Positions 10,682 to 18,797 of a DNA stretch of 64,000 nt are shown here, piece after piece; positions within the stretch are counted from its first letter, which is position 1; the number at the start of each line of letters is the position of its first letter. The stretch covers positions 16,361 to 80,360 of the forward strand of contig JBEMAY010000004.1 in NCBI GenBank assembly GCA_040274765.1, written 5' to 3'. Below the pieces are notes generated by a model, which saw only the letters and a list, made by a program, of their open reading frames with translations, searched no databases and was not told the origin of the DNA. The position numbers and the translations under genes were made by a program. This stretch comes from Psychrobacillus sp040274765 (lineage in GTDB: Bacteria; Bacillota; Bacilli; Bacillales_A; Planococcaceae).

Positions 10682-10716
10682 CAAAACTCTCATGTTTACA
10701 TGGGAGTTTTTTTTTT
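10682..10716 (+). terminator. Rho-independent terminator after yisL
   Basis: AAAACTCTCATG and CATGGGAGTTTT form a stem around a 4-base loop, followed by a run of ten or more T. Confidence 0.9.
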
Positions 10717-10830
10717 GGAAAGTAAAAATAACATACTTAATACTCCATCCTCACAATAAGTTTTCAGTGAGGTAAATAATGATAATATGGATTATAGCTA
10801 TTCATGTTTCTATAAGGGAGGTTACCCCAT

Positions 10831-11640
10831 ATGATCTATTTGAAAAGTTTCCAGCTTTCTCGTCACACAGTTAATAATCCAAATGCCTATCCATACAATG
10901 TGTTTAAAAAAATTACTGGAGAAGTATTAGTCTTTCAAAACGTTACAGTAGTTTATGGTAACAACGGCTCCGGCAAATCCACTCTTTTAAATTTAATGGC
11001 AAACAAGCTTAAAATTACAGGGGCTGAGCAGATAACAAATAATAGTGATAACAAATATCCGTTAGATTACATGACAGAATGTTCATACTCGCTAGGTGAA
11101 CACAAGATTGACGGAGAGGCAGATCAACTACCGCATAATAGTTTGTACATCAAAAGCGAGGATATTTTATATGAAATAAAGAAGATTCAGCAGGAGGCAG
11201 TTCTTAAAGAAGGTTACCTGTACCAACACTCTAGCTTGGGATATACTAAGGAGCAATTGGAAAAGCTAAAACATTCTTCAGAAATGTATAGACAAATGAA
11301 GATTATGAATTTTGCTAATGAAAAGTATTCTAACGGGGAGACATCCATGCAAATATTTGATGAATATCTTGTCCCAAACGGATTATACCTGCTAGATGAA
11401 CCCGAAACCTCTCTTTCTCCAACCAACCAAATTCAGTTGGCAGAAGAAATCAATAAACTAGCTCGATTTTTTGACTGTCAATTTATTATAGCGACACATT
11501 CTCCATTTATGCTGGGAACACTAGATGCTAAAATTTATAATCTTGATGCATCCCTTTTGAGAACAAATAGATGGACTGAGCTTGAAAACGTAAGATTCTT
11601 CTACGACTTTTTCAATAAACGGAAGAGTGAATTTGAATAA
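10831..11640 (+). CDS. orphan AAA/ABC-type ATPase (RecF/SMC-like)
   Basis: This 269-residue ATPase has Walker A GNNGSGKST at residues 43-51, a region with SNGET that looks like an ABC signature near 168, Walker B YLLDEPETSLSP near 190, and a switch histidine in FIIATHSPFMLGT. The layout matches the predicted-ATPase group COG3910, related to RecF and Rad50 but with almost no coiled coil. There is no membrane or nuclease partner next to it, so its job is unknown. GGGAGG precedes the ATG. It lies between the yisL terminator and a convergent acetyltransferase, and looks like an independently acquired gene. Confidence 0.85.
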   Translation: MIYLKSFQLSRHTVNNPNAYPYNVFKKITGEVLVFQNVTVVYGNNGSGKSTLLNLMANKLKITGAEQITNNSDNKYPLDYMTECSYSLGEHKIDGEADQLPHNSLYIKSEDILYEIKKIQQEAVLKEGYLYQHSSLGYTKEQLEKLKHSSEMYRQMKIMNFANEKYSNGETSMQIFDEYLVPNGLYLLDEPETSLSPTNQIQLAEEINKLARFFDCQFIIATHSPFMLGTLDAKIYNLDASLLRTNRWTELENVRFFYDFFNKRKSEFE

Positions 11641-11868
11641 TTAACAGAAACATCTGTAGGGTTTACAGAGCGCATATGATAGCAAAAAACTGGTCCATTA
11701 AGGTTTATTTATAAAGTTTCTTCGGAGCATTAAACTATTTATGATAACAATTTATTAATGCAGGCTGCTATCGCAACCAGGAGAAAAGTAAAACCATTAA
11801 ATTATTCGATCGATTATGCGGGAGAGTGGGGAAAGAGTAATAAGAGATGTACTTTTAAACGTTAAATT

Positions 11869-11898
11869 AGCAACGTCTTAAAGGACGTTGCTTTCTTT
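11869..11898. terminator. terminator between convergent ATPase and GNAT genes
   Basis: AGCAACGTC and GACGTTGCT pair perfectly around a 6-base loop. T-rich tails lie on both sides (TTCTTT on plus, TAATTT on minus), so it can serve both genes. Confidence 0.7.
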
Positions 11899-11912
11899 GA
11901 CTAAAGTATCCT

Positions 11913-12503
11913 CTAATGTAAGATAAAGGTTTCTTTCAATTTATTCATTTCTCTCATTTCTTCCCACTCTTTTCGCAATATCCCCATCTTAATCGCATCA
12001 AAATACTCACCGTCAACCATTCTAGCATTTCTTATTCGTGCTTCTTCTTTCATTCCAATTCTTTCTGCTACCTTCATCATTCTTACATTACCTGACCATG
12101 TTGACATGCCTAACCGATGTAAATCAGTAAAAGTGAATAAGAAATCTATCCAAAGTTTATAAGCCTCAGTTCCATAACCTCCATTCCAGTAATTATGATC
12201 ATAAATAACTATTCCGGTTTCTAACCAATTGGTATTTCTATCTACCCAATAAGAGCCTACTGTTCCAATTAATTTATCACCTACAAAAATGATAAGTGTA
12301 TTGGGTGTGTTTGGTGCTATCTCATAGTCTTTATCCCAATTTATTTTAAACTCTTCTTTTGTTATTTTAGTTTCAGGTATGTAAGGTCCGTTCCATTTCT
12401 TCGCTTCTTGTTTCGTTTCTTCATATTTCCAATAATATAAGTCATCAATATCTTGTTCGGTAGCCTCTTTCAATTCAATTTTTTGTCCTACAATTTTTAT
12501 CAT
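11913..12503 (-). CDS. GNAT family N-acetyltransferase (RimJ/RimL-like)
   Basis: The product is a 196-residue acetyltransferase in the RimJ/RimL/SpeG-like GNAT group. Visible motifs are VGDKLIGTVGSYWVD, the acetyl-CoA loop region NYWNGGYGTEAYKLW and the late RLGMSTWSGNVRMMKVAERIGM. The start at 12503 (MIKIVGQKIEL) is chosen because AAGGAGG lies about 11 bases before it; a longer frame would run through that ribosome site. The substrate is not predictable. It is a lone gene on the minus strand with no operon partner. Confidence 0.87.
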   Translation of the reverse strand: MIKIVGQKIELKEATEQDIDDLYYWKYEETKQEAKKWNGPYIPETKITKEEFKINWDKDYEIAPNTPNTLIIFVGDKLIGTVGSYWVDRNTNWLETGIVIYDHNYWNGGYGTEAYKLWIDFLFTFTDLHRLGMSTWSGNVRMMKVAERIGMKEEARIRNARMVDGEYFDAIKMGILRKEWEEMREMNKLKETFILH

Positions 12504-13118
12504 ATTTGTGAATTTCCTCCTTAATGTCACTTAATCTAATATTAACATAATATTCAACTAGTTTTCAGAAGGTTTTTGTAGTAAAAGTACTGTAAGGTGT
12601 AATATGGATTTTTATTGCAATCCATTTATTAGTTATATCACAATGATTTATACCATTAGAAAAGTTATTTATTCCTTCATTAGCTGCAATGCCTTTATTC
12701 CTTTTCTAATCGTTGCAGGGAGGCGACGGATAGGTTCAAGCCATAAGATTATCAAAATAGGAGTGTTGTCGTGACTTAAGTCACGACAACACTCCTAAAA
12801 TTTCTTCGATAAAGATAAGACCTAAGATTATCCAAAGCGGCCCAGAAACGAATAGATATCCACCACCAAAATGTTGTTCCTCAGTTTATCACATATCCAA
12901 AGCAAACCAAAAACTAATAGTCCCTGGCTTTAGTTTTTGTTAAAGGAAGACTAGCATATGACACAGTTTGGACGAATACTTTTTTATTTTCTCTCTATTT
13001 CTGTTTAAAACATAGCGATTGAAACGCAGCTTTGTTAAAATTAACGATGATAAGTCTTGTTTTAGGGAATAAATAAACAAGACAATTTTATGTTGACCCG
13101 ATGTAGAGGAGGATTACC
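12504..13118. other. long intergenic region between GNAT and GH13 genes
   Basis: About 600 bases hold no coding frame that I can support. Besides the 40-bp palindrome it contains two degenerate copies of a motif (ATCCAAAGC...AATAG) near 12825 and 12897, which may be a decayed repeat. AGCTTTGTTAAAA near 13027 also begins the dispersed repeats found elsewhere in the window. Confidence 0.5.
12758..12797. repeat. 40-bp perfect palindrome
   Basis: The 20-base arm TAGGAGTGTTGTCGTGACTT is followed directly by its exact complement, centred at 12777/12778 with no loop. On the minus strand only four T follow and on the plus strand none, so it is a poor terminator. No gene ends close by. Confidence 0.9.
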
Positions 13119-14564
13119 TTGAAATTTATAAAATGGCTTGTTTGTAGTGTACTTTTCAGCAGCCTATGGATGACAACTACTTTTAGTGCTCAAGCAGCAG
13201 CTGATTCATCTATACAAAATGAAAGTATTTATGACTTATACGTGGACAGATATTTTAACAGTACAGTTGCTAATGACTTCAATGTTAACATTAAAGATCA
13301 TCTTGCCTTCGCTGGTGGAGACTTTAAAGGGATTATGGATAAAATGGATCATATACGTGATTTAGGCTTTACAATTCTCTCTATTGGTCCAGTTTTTTCT
13401 ACAGAATCCTATGATGGTAAAGCAATTTTAGATTTCAATGAAATTGAAAAACATTTTGGAACAGCGGAAGAATTTGAAGCCTTGATAGAAAAAACTCATA
13501 ATCAAAAGATGAAGCTTATGATAGAATTTCCATTGAATAACTATAGTGCTCAACATACTTGGGCTAATGATGAGGACAAGCAAGATTGGATCCTTTCCAA
13601 AGATGGTGCACTTCAACTTGATTTAGAAAATCCAGAAGTACAAAATGAGCTTTTAGACACTATTGTAGCCTTTGCTAATGAGTACGAAATTGATGCAGTG
13701 AAAATTTCTGAAATTGAAGGCGCGCCGACAGAATTTATAAACCAAATGATTACCGCATTAAAAGAAGTAAGAAATCCTATGTATGTTATTGCTTTAGAGG
13801 AAAGCGATGCTAATTTCGACGTCAACTATTCAGAACAGCGTATGATTGATTTTAGAGATGCATTTAAAAACACAGATTATCCTTCAGACGTTATTAATAC
13901 TGTGAAGTCCAATGATTTACTGTTAATTGATAATTTAGAGTCAGAACGTTTTACTTACCACAGTGCGTTGGAAAATATGTTCCCGCCAACAAGAATTCGG
14001 TCAGCTATGGGGACGTTGCTGACATTGCCGGGAGTTCCTTATATGACATATGGAACGGAAATTGCGATGAATGGTCAGGTACCGGAAGAAAGTCACCAAA
14101 TTATGAATTTCCGTGTAGATGAAGAATTAATCGAGTATATTCAGGACGTTAACTCTATTCGTAATAAATCAGCTGCACTTAGATCTAGTGACATAGAAGT
14201 CCTGAAAAATGAAAATGGCTATGCAGTATATAAGCGTGAAGCAGGTGAAGAAACGTTTCTAATAGTCGTAAATAATACTAGTGCTACTCAACGTATCGAT
14301 CTTTCTAGTGAGATAATCGGAGAAGACAAGGAAGTAAGAGGTATTTTTGAATCTGATTTAATTAGAACAACAGACGATGGCTCGTATCGCATAGTCATTG
14401 ATCGTGAGATTGTGGAAGTCTTTCAAGTAACAGATCGTAAAGGATTAAATACGGCTTATATAATTGCGATGACAATTTCATACTTACTGTTTATCTTATT
14501 CCTTGTGATTGTTTGGAAAAAAGGGAAGCAAAGAAGAAGAGACGATGAAAACAAGGCGAAATAA
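13119..14564 (+). CDS. membrane-anchored GH13 alpha-amylase homologue, probably catalytically dead
   Basis: The 481-residue protein has a signal peptide (cleavage likely after SAQA, near residue 26), a GH13 barrel (about 35-345), a beta domain, and a C-terminal membrane helix (447-466) with a basic cytoplasmic tail. The GH13 motifs are recognisable but altered. In motif I the usual Asp and His are Glu136 and Asn141. In motif II the nucleophile Asp is Ser197 and the Arg is Lys195. In motif IV the HD pair is Leu273-Glu274. Only the motif III Glu227 may remain. It starts at TTG after AGAGGAGG. A role as a surface binding protein is inference. Confidence 0.85.
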   Translation: MKFIKWLVCSVLFSSLWMTTTFSAQAAADSSIQNESIYDLYVDRYFNSTVANDFNVNIKDHLAFAGGDFKGIMDKMDHIRDLGFTILSIGPVFSTESYDGKAILDFNEIEKHFGTAEEFEALIEKTHNQKMKLMIEFPLNNYSAQHTWANDEDKQDWILSKDGALQLDLENPEVQNELLDTIVAFANEYEIDAVKISEIEGAPTEFINQMITALKEVRNPMYVIALEESDANFDVNYSEQRMIDFRDAFKNTDYPSDVINTVKSNDLLLIDNLESERFTYHSALENMFPPTRIRSAMGTLLTLPGVPYMTYGTEIAMNGQVPEESHQIMNFRVDEELIEYIQDVNSIRNKSAALRSSDIEVLKNENGYAVYKREAGEETFLIVVNNTSATQRIDLSSEIIGEDKEVRGIFESDLIRTTDDGSYRIVIDREIVEVFQVTDRKGLNTAYIIAMTISYLLFILFLVIVWKKGKQRRRDDENKAK

Positions 14565-14571
14565 TAAAAAA

Positions 14572-14610
14572 AACTATCTCTTGAGTGCCAAGAGATAGTT
14601 ATTTTATTTA
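14572..14610 (+). terminator. terminator after the GH13 homologue
   Basis: AACTATCTCTTG and CAAGAGATAGTT pair perfectly around a 5-base loop, followed by ATTTTATTT. Confidence 0.88.
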
Positions 14611-14622
14611 GAAAGATAAATT

Positions 14623-15190
14623 GCTGAGGAACTGCCTCCTCGCTTTTCTCCATTTGCCTGTCGGGGCAGTGACAGGCGCTTACGCTTTTGTTGATGTCTA
14701 GCTCCAGCGCCTTGCGCCTCGGGGTCAAATGGATAAAAGCTCCGGTGGCTGAGGAACTGCCTCCTCGCTTTTCTCCATTTGCCTGTCGGGGCAGTAACAG
14801 GCGCTTGCGCTTTTGTTGATGTCTAGCTCCAGCGCCTTGCCCCTCGGGGTCAAATGGATAAAAGCTCCGGTGGCTGAGGAACTGCCTCCTCGCTTTTCTC
14901 CATTTGCCTGTCGGGGCAGTAACAGGCGCTTGCGCTTTTGTTGATGTCTAGCTCCAGCGCCTTGCCCCTCGGGGTCAAATGGATAAAAGCTCCGGTGGCT
15001 GAGGAGCTGCCTCCACGCTTTTCTCCATTTGCCTGTCGGGGCAGTGACAGGCGCTTGCGCTTTTGTTGATGTCCAGCTCCAGCGCCTTGCCCCTCGGGGT
15101 CAAATGGATAAAAGCTCCGGTGGCTGAGGAGCTGCCTCCACGCTTTTTTCCATTTGCCTGTCGGGGCAGTAACAGGCGCTTGCGCTTTTC
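14623..15190. repeat. tandem array of a 125-bp structured repeat (about 4.5 copies)
   Basis: The motif GCTGAGGA recurs at 14623, 14748, 14873, 14998 and 15123, an exact 125-base period, with a shortened last copy ending three bases before the next gene's stop codon. Each unit is rich in self-complementary parts: CCTGTC with GACAGG, CAAATGGA with TCCATTTG, AAAAGC with GCTTTT, CCCC with GGGG, and GCGCC with GGCGC at the outer ends. Copies 1-3 share AACTGCCTCCTCG, while copies 4-5 have GCTGCCTCCACG. The array fills the whole gap between two convergent genes. I recall related single-copy elements in other Bacillaceae genomes. Confidence 0.93.
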
Positions 15191-15193
15191 TTG

Positions 15194-15697
15194 TTAGTTA
15201 TGCTCTGTATGAAGTGGAGGTAGGATTAACCATCCTTTTTCTTTCGTTAACTGCAGTAATTTTGCACCTAATTGTGCTTTCTTCATATGGAATTGACCAT
15301 ACATTGTAGCTATGTCTTCTCTTGTAGAAATACCCATTGCCTTACTGCAGGCTACTAATCCTGAAGCGCCATCCATTGCTAACGCAGCTGCAATTTCAGG
15401 ATCATTGAATTTTGCACCTGGTGGAATATTTTCTACTTGAGCTACAGGACGCTCAGGAGGGGCAGGCGGAAGTCCAATACCATTTTCCTTGAGAATCCTT
15501 TCCAGATACTTGTTTTCATCCTTCATGGCATCCACGGAATCTTCAAGAATTTTTTTAAGATCCGTATCTCCTGCGTGATTATAAAAGGTTTGGTGTGCAG
15601 CAATTAGTCCTTGGTTAGTTGTTAAATTAGTCCAAATAGCAAAAACTTCACCACAGTGTAATGGTTGCTCTTTTTGATTTCCAGATAAAATACCCAT
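15194..15697 (-). CDS. DUF3231 family protein
   Basis: The 167-residue product starting MGILSGNQKEQPLHCGEVF matches the DUF3231 family, a ferritin-like helical-bundle group often found in spore formers and of unknown function. I set the start at 15697 because GGAG precedes it and family members begin with this sequence. The frame is open 22 codons further upstream without a better site. It probably has its own promoter, since the degV terminator lies just before it. The 125-bp repeat array abuts its stop codon and may serve as its terminator. Confidence 0.85.
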   Translation of the reverse strand: MGILSGNQKEQPLHCGEVFAIWTNLTTNQGLIAAHQTFYNHAGDTDLKKILEDSVDAMKDENKYLERILKENGIGLPPAPPERPVAQVENIPPGAKFNDPEIAAALAMDGASGLVACSKAMGISTREDIATMYGQFHMKKAQLGAKLLQLTKEKGWLILPPLHTEHN

Positions 15698-15784
15698 TTC
15701 TTCACTCCATTTCGTCATAAGTCGACATGATTTTTTCAGGTCGAACTTATTATGTGACAACATGGAGGAACTATTCGAATTCCA

Positions 15785-15820
15785 TTAAAAAAGACAAATC
15801 TACTGGAAGATTTGTCTTTT
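15785..15820 (-). terminator. terminator after yitS (minus strand)
   Basis: AAAAGACAAATCT and AGATTTGTCTTTT form the stem. On the minus strand a run of six T follows. Confidence 0.88.
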
Positions 15821-15835
15821 AATCTATTAAAAGTT

Positions 15836-16687
15836 TTATGCTTCTTTGTTCAAAAAGAATACAGAGATTGCTCCAGGTCCAGTGTGGGCACCGATTGTGG
15901 AACCAATCATATGAATTTCAATATCTTTAGGCTGCATTTTTTCTAATATCATATCTTTTAGTTCCTGTGCACGATCTAATACATCTGCATGACTAATAGC
16001 AATTACTTGTCCTTCTAAATTTCCTCCACGTTCCTCGACTAATTCCACTATGCGCTTCATTACTTTCTTAGTGCCACGAATTTTTTCAATCGGTACAAGT
16101 TTGCCCTCTTCTACATGTAATACAGGCTTGATGTTTAATAGGCCACCGATAAATGCACTTGCTTTTGATACTCGTCCACCGCGGGCCATATAATCTAAGT
16201 CATCTACAGTAAACAAATGCTCCATATGCTTAGCGTTATATCTAATTTTCTCTTCTATTTCTGTATAGCTTAGTCCTTCATCTCTTAGCTTAACTGCTTC
16301 TTTTACAAGAAGTCCATACCCAAGTGAAGCACATTTTGAATCAATGATCGTTAGCTTCATCTCGGGATATGTCTCCATTAATTGTTCCTTCATCATGACA
16401 GCAGTGCTATAAGTACCTGATAACTCTGAGGAGAAAGCGATGTAAATACCTTCTTCTCCTGACTTAGCAAGCTCCTCAAAAATACGAAGGAAATGTTCAG
16501 GAGAAGTTTGAGAAGTTTTAGGTTGCTTACCGTTTCTTATCTCGGCATATACCTCTGTTGAATCGATATCGTTTATATCTTCATATTCTTTATCTTCAAT
16601 GTGAACACGAAGTGGTGCTAGCTCGACTTGGTTTGTTTCAAAAAATAATTTTGGTAAGTCACTTGCACTGTCGGCAAATATTCTCAT
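15836..16687 (-). CDS. yitS: DegV family fatty-acid-binding protein
   Basis: The 283-residue protein is a DegV/FakB-type protein that binds a fatty acid between two domains. In some Bacillota such proteins present the fatty acid to a kinase (FakA). The visible features are the N-terminal IFADSASDLPK strand-loop, the SQTSPEH stretch, AFSSELSGTY, and the late STIGAHTGPGAISVFF. AGGAGG precedes the ATG. Together with yitU, yitV and yitW it keeps the B. subtilis yit order. Confidence 0.9.
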   Translation of the reverse strand: MRIFADSASDLPKLFFETNQVELAPLRVHIEDKEYEDINDIDSTEVYAEIRNGKQPKTSQTSPEHFLRIFEELAKSGEEGIYIAFSSELSGTYSTAVMMKEQLMETYPEMKLTIIDSKCASLGYGLLVKEAVKLRDEGLSYTEIEEKIRYNAKHMEHLFTVDDLDYMARGGRVSKASAFIGGLLNIKPVLHVEEGKLVPIEKIRGTKKVMKRIVELVEERGGNLEGQVIAISHADVLDRAQELKDMILEKMQPKDIEIHMIGSTIGAHTGPGAISVFFLNKEA

Positions 16688-16716
16688 TTTTGTCCTCCTA
16701 AAATTTGTGAATTATG

Positions 16717-17526
16717 TTAATTCAATTTTAATCTTTCTCTTAAGAATTCTGCAATACCATCTTCATTATTTGTTGCAGTTATTTCATTGGCGATATTTTG
16801 CAAAGGGGAAATTGCATTTCCCATTGCAACCCCCACACCAGCATATTCAATCATCTCTAAATCGTTATCCTCGTCTCCAAAGGCAATGATTCTTTCTTTT
16901 GGGATATTTAAATATTTGGATACATGGTCTAAACCTACTGCTTTATTGAGGCCATGTCTAACAATTTCTATAACATCCCAAGGTGCTCCCCAACGTCGGT
17001 GGTCAATAACTTCTGCATGAACCTCTTTTAAATGCTTTCTCACATCATCTACTGAATTTTCCTCTGCATGTATGAGTAAACTAGTTGGATCGGCTTGTAA
17101 AAATTGACGAAGATCCCCAGTAGTGATGTTAGGATTTCCTTGCACTAAAGCGGAGATCATTTGTTCATCATGATAATGTAAGTATACGTCATCTAAGACT
17201 TCTGCGAGCATATTTTTGATCGAATAGCTTTGTACTGCTTCTACCACTTCTTTTACAACCTTCAGGCTAATTGGCTTATGTATCGTATTCCATGAATGAT
17301 TTCTTGGGTGGTGGACGAATGCGCCGTTAAAATTGACGATAGGAGTAGTTAGCCCCAATTCATGGTAATACATTGCACTAGCACGATAGGGTCTACCCGT
17401 TGCAATCATTACTTCATGGCCTTCTTCTTTTGCTTTAAGTAAAGTCTTTTTAGTGTTATCAGAAATAACCTTTTGATCGGTTAATAAAGTACCATCTAGG
17501 TCTAATACGATTAAATGTCGTTCCAT
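16717..17526 (-). CDS. yitU: Cof-type HAD hydrolase, YitU-like
   Basis: This 269-residue phosphatase of the HAD superfamily, Cof subfamily, has the nucleophile motif VLDLDGTLL at residues 7-15, motif II MIATGRPYRA, and the C-terminal motif IIAFGDEDNDLEMI. In B. subtilis, YitU is one of several HAD enzymes that dephosphorylate a riboflavin-pathway intermediate (5-amino-6-ribitylaminouracil phosphate). Whether that is its main role here is inference. It lies 29 bases upstream of yitS on the same strand and likely shares its transcript. Confidence 0.9.
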   Translation of the reverse strand: MERHLIVLDLDGTLLTDQKVISDNTKKTLLKAKEEGHEVMIATGRPYRASAMYYHELGLTTPIVNFNGAFVHHPRNHSWNTIHKPISLKVVKEVVEAVQSYSIKNMLAEVLDDVYLHYHDEQMISALVQGNPNITTGDLRQFLQADPTSLLIHAEENSVDDVRKHLKEVHAEVIDHRRWGAPWDVIEIVRHGLNKAVGLDHVSKYLNIPKERIIAFGDEDNDLEMIEYAGVGVAMGNAISPLQNIANEITATNNEDGIAEFLRERLKLN

Positions 17527-17659
17527 ATATCTATTCCCCCTCTATTATTAAAGTTTAGCTTGTTCCAGAAGTTCCGTCAAAATGTATCGGTTTGCTATTT
17601 TGTAAAAAAACGTTTACTTTGTTAAAATAGTAATATTACAAATAAGGGGTGTATATTCA

Positions 17660-18418
17660 ATGATTACTAATTTAGAAAATTGGGGAGACATCCCTGTGCT
17701 ACATATATCGAAAGAAAATTTTACAAAAGATGCCCCAGTAGTCTTTTTCTTACATGGTTTTGAAAGTGCTAAAGAGCATAACTTACACTATGCATACCAG
17801 TTAGTCAATAAGGGCTGTAGAGTAATTATGCCTGATGCGCATTTACACGGAGATCGAGATATCGCTCTCGACCAAATACAGATCAGTCTTCGCTTCTGGG
17901 AGATTGTTTTAACATCCATTGAAGAGCTTGGAAAACTAAAAGATGTTTTGAAGGAACGTGGATATGACAATGGTCAAAAGATAGCTGTTGCCGGGACTTC
18001 GATGGGAGGAATTACTACACTGGGCTGTCTAACTGCATACCCATGGATTGATGCAGCGGCTATTATGATGGGAACACCAGGGTATGTAAATCTTGCGAAA
18101 GATCAAATGACTTTAGTTGAACAAAGAGGCTTTAAAATTCCTATGAATGAAGAAGAAAAGCAAAAAATGTTTGATACACTTTCTATATTTGATGCCTCTA
18201 AGCAACTTGATAAATTAGAAAACAAACCACTATTTTTCTGGCATGGTATGAAGGATGAAGTAGTACCATTTGCACCTACTAACAAGTTTGTGGAAGATTT
18301 GATTGAAAAATTTGGGGATGCTCGAATAGAATTTATGAAAGAAAAAAGTGTAGGTCATGCAGTTTCTAGAAAAGGAATGCTGCGGGCAACTGAATGGTTA
18401 GCCAACTGTTTGGCATAA
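17660..18418 (+). CDS. yitV: alpha/beta hydrolase (YitV-like esterase)
   Basis: The 252-residue protein is an alpha/beta hydrolase of the prolyl-oligopeptidase/dienelactone type. It shows the oxyanion region FLHGFESAKEHN, the nucleophile elbow GTSMGG near residue 115, an acid candidate in GMKDEVVPF, and a C-terminal His in VGHAVSRKG. No signal peptide is visible, so it acts in the cytoplasm; its substrate is unknown. GGGGTG precedes the ATG. It is divergent from yitU and is followed by yitW 48 bases later. Confidence 0.9.
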   Translation: MITNLENWGDIPVLHISKENFTKDAPVVFFLHGFESAKEHNLHYAYQLVNKGCRVIMPDAHLHGDRDIALDQIQISLRFWEIVLTSIEELGKLKDVLKERGYDNGQKIAVAGTSMGGITTLGCLTAYPWIDAAAIMMGTPGYVNLAKDQMTLVEQRGFKIPMNEEEKQKMFDTLSIFDASKQLDKLENKPLFFWHGMKDEVVPFAPTNKFVEDLIEKFGDARIEFMKEKSVGHAVSRKGMLRATEWLANCLA

Positions 18419-18466
18419 TAGATATATCTTTGTTATGATGAATGAAAGATGTAAGGAGGTATTAGT

Positions 18467-18775
18467 ATGGATCAAGATATGAAAGATAGTATGATGGCAG
18501 CGCTGGAAAATGTAATTGACCCAGAGCTAGGCGTGGATATTGTTAATTTAGGTTTAGTATATGATGTAGACCTTACGGAAGAGGGACAAGCAACTGTTAC
18601 GATGACATTAACTTCTATAGGATGCCCGATGGGTCCAATGATTGTAGACCAGGTTAAAACAGCTTTAGCTGAATTACCGGAAATTAAAGATACGGAAGTT
18701 AACATTGTTTGGAATCCACCATGGTCAAAAGATAATATGTCTCGTTACGCAAAAATTGCATTAGGTATTCGATAA
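18467..18775 (+). CDS. yitW: MIP18/DUF59 family iron-sulfur assembly protein
   Basis: The 102-residue protein belongs to the DUF59 family (SufT/PaaD/MIP18), linked to maturation of iron-sulfur proteins. It has the conserved ALENVIDPELGVDIVNLGLV start, the TLTSIGCPMG motif carrying the single conserved Cys, and the VNIVWNPPWSKDNMS end. AAGGAGG precedes the ATG. Its terminator directly follows the stop codon and has been split by the insertion element. Confidence 0.92.
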   Translation: MDQDMKDSMMAALENVIDPELGVDIVNLGLVYDVDLTEEGQATVTMTLTSIGCPMGPMIVDQVKTALAELPEIKDTEVNIVWNPPWSKDNMSRYAKIALGIR

Positions 18776-18788
18776 AAAAACATCCCGA
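18775..18788 (+). terminator. yitW terminator, left half, split by IS
   Basis: AAAAAACATCCCG at 18775-18787 is the left arm. Its exact complement CGGGATGTTTTTT lies 1.7 kb away at 20514-20526. With the IS and one target duplication removed, the two arms form a 13-bp stem around a 12-base loop. Confidence 0.85.
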
Positions 18789-18797
18789 CCAGATAAT

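Noticed and set aside
14623..15190. CRISPR array.
   Set aside because: The whole 125-base unit is repeated, with no unique spacers and no cas genes in the window.
17596..17625. CcpA (cre) site before yitV.
   Set aside because: ACGTTTAC resembles half of a cre site, but the other half has the wrong spacing.
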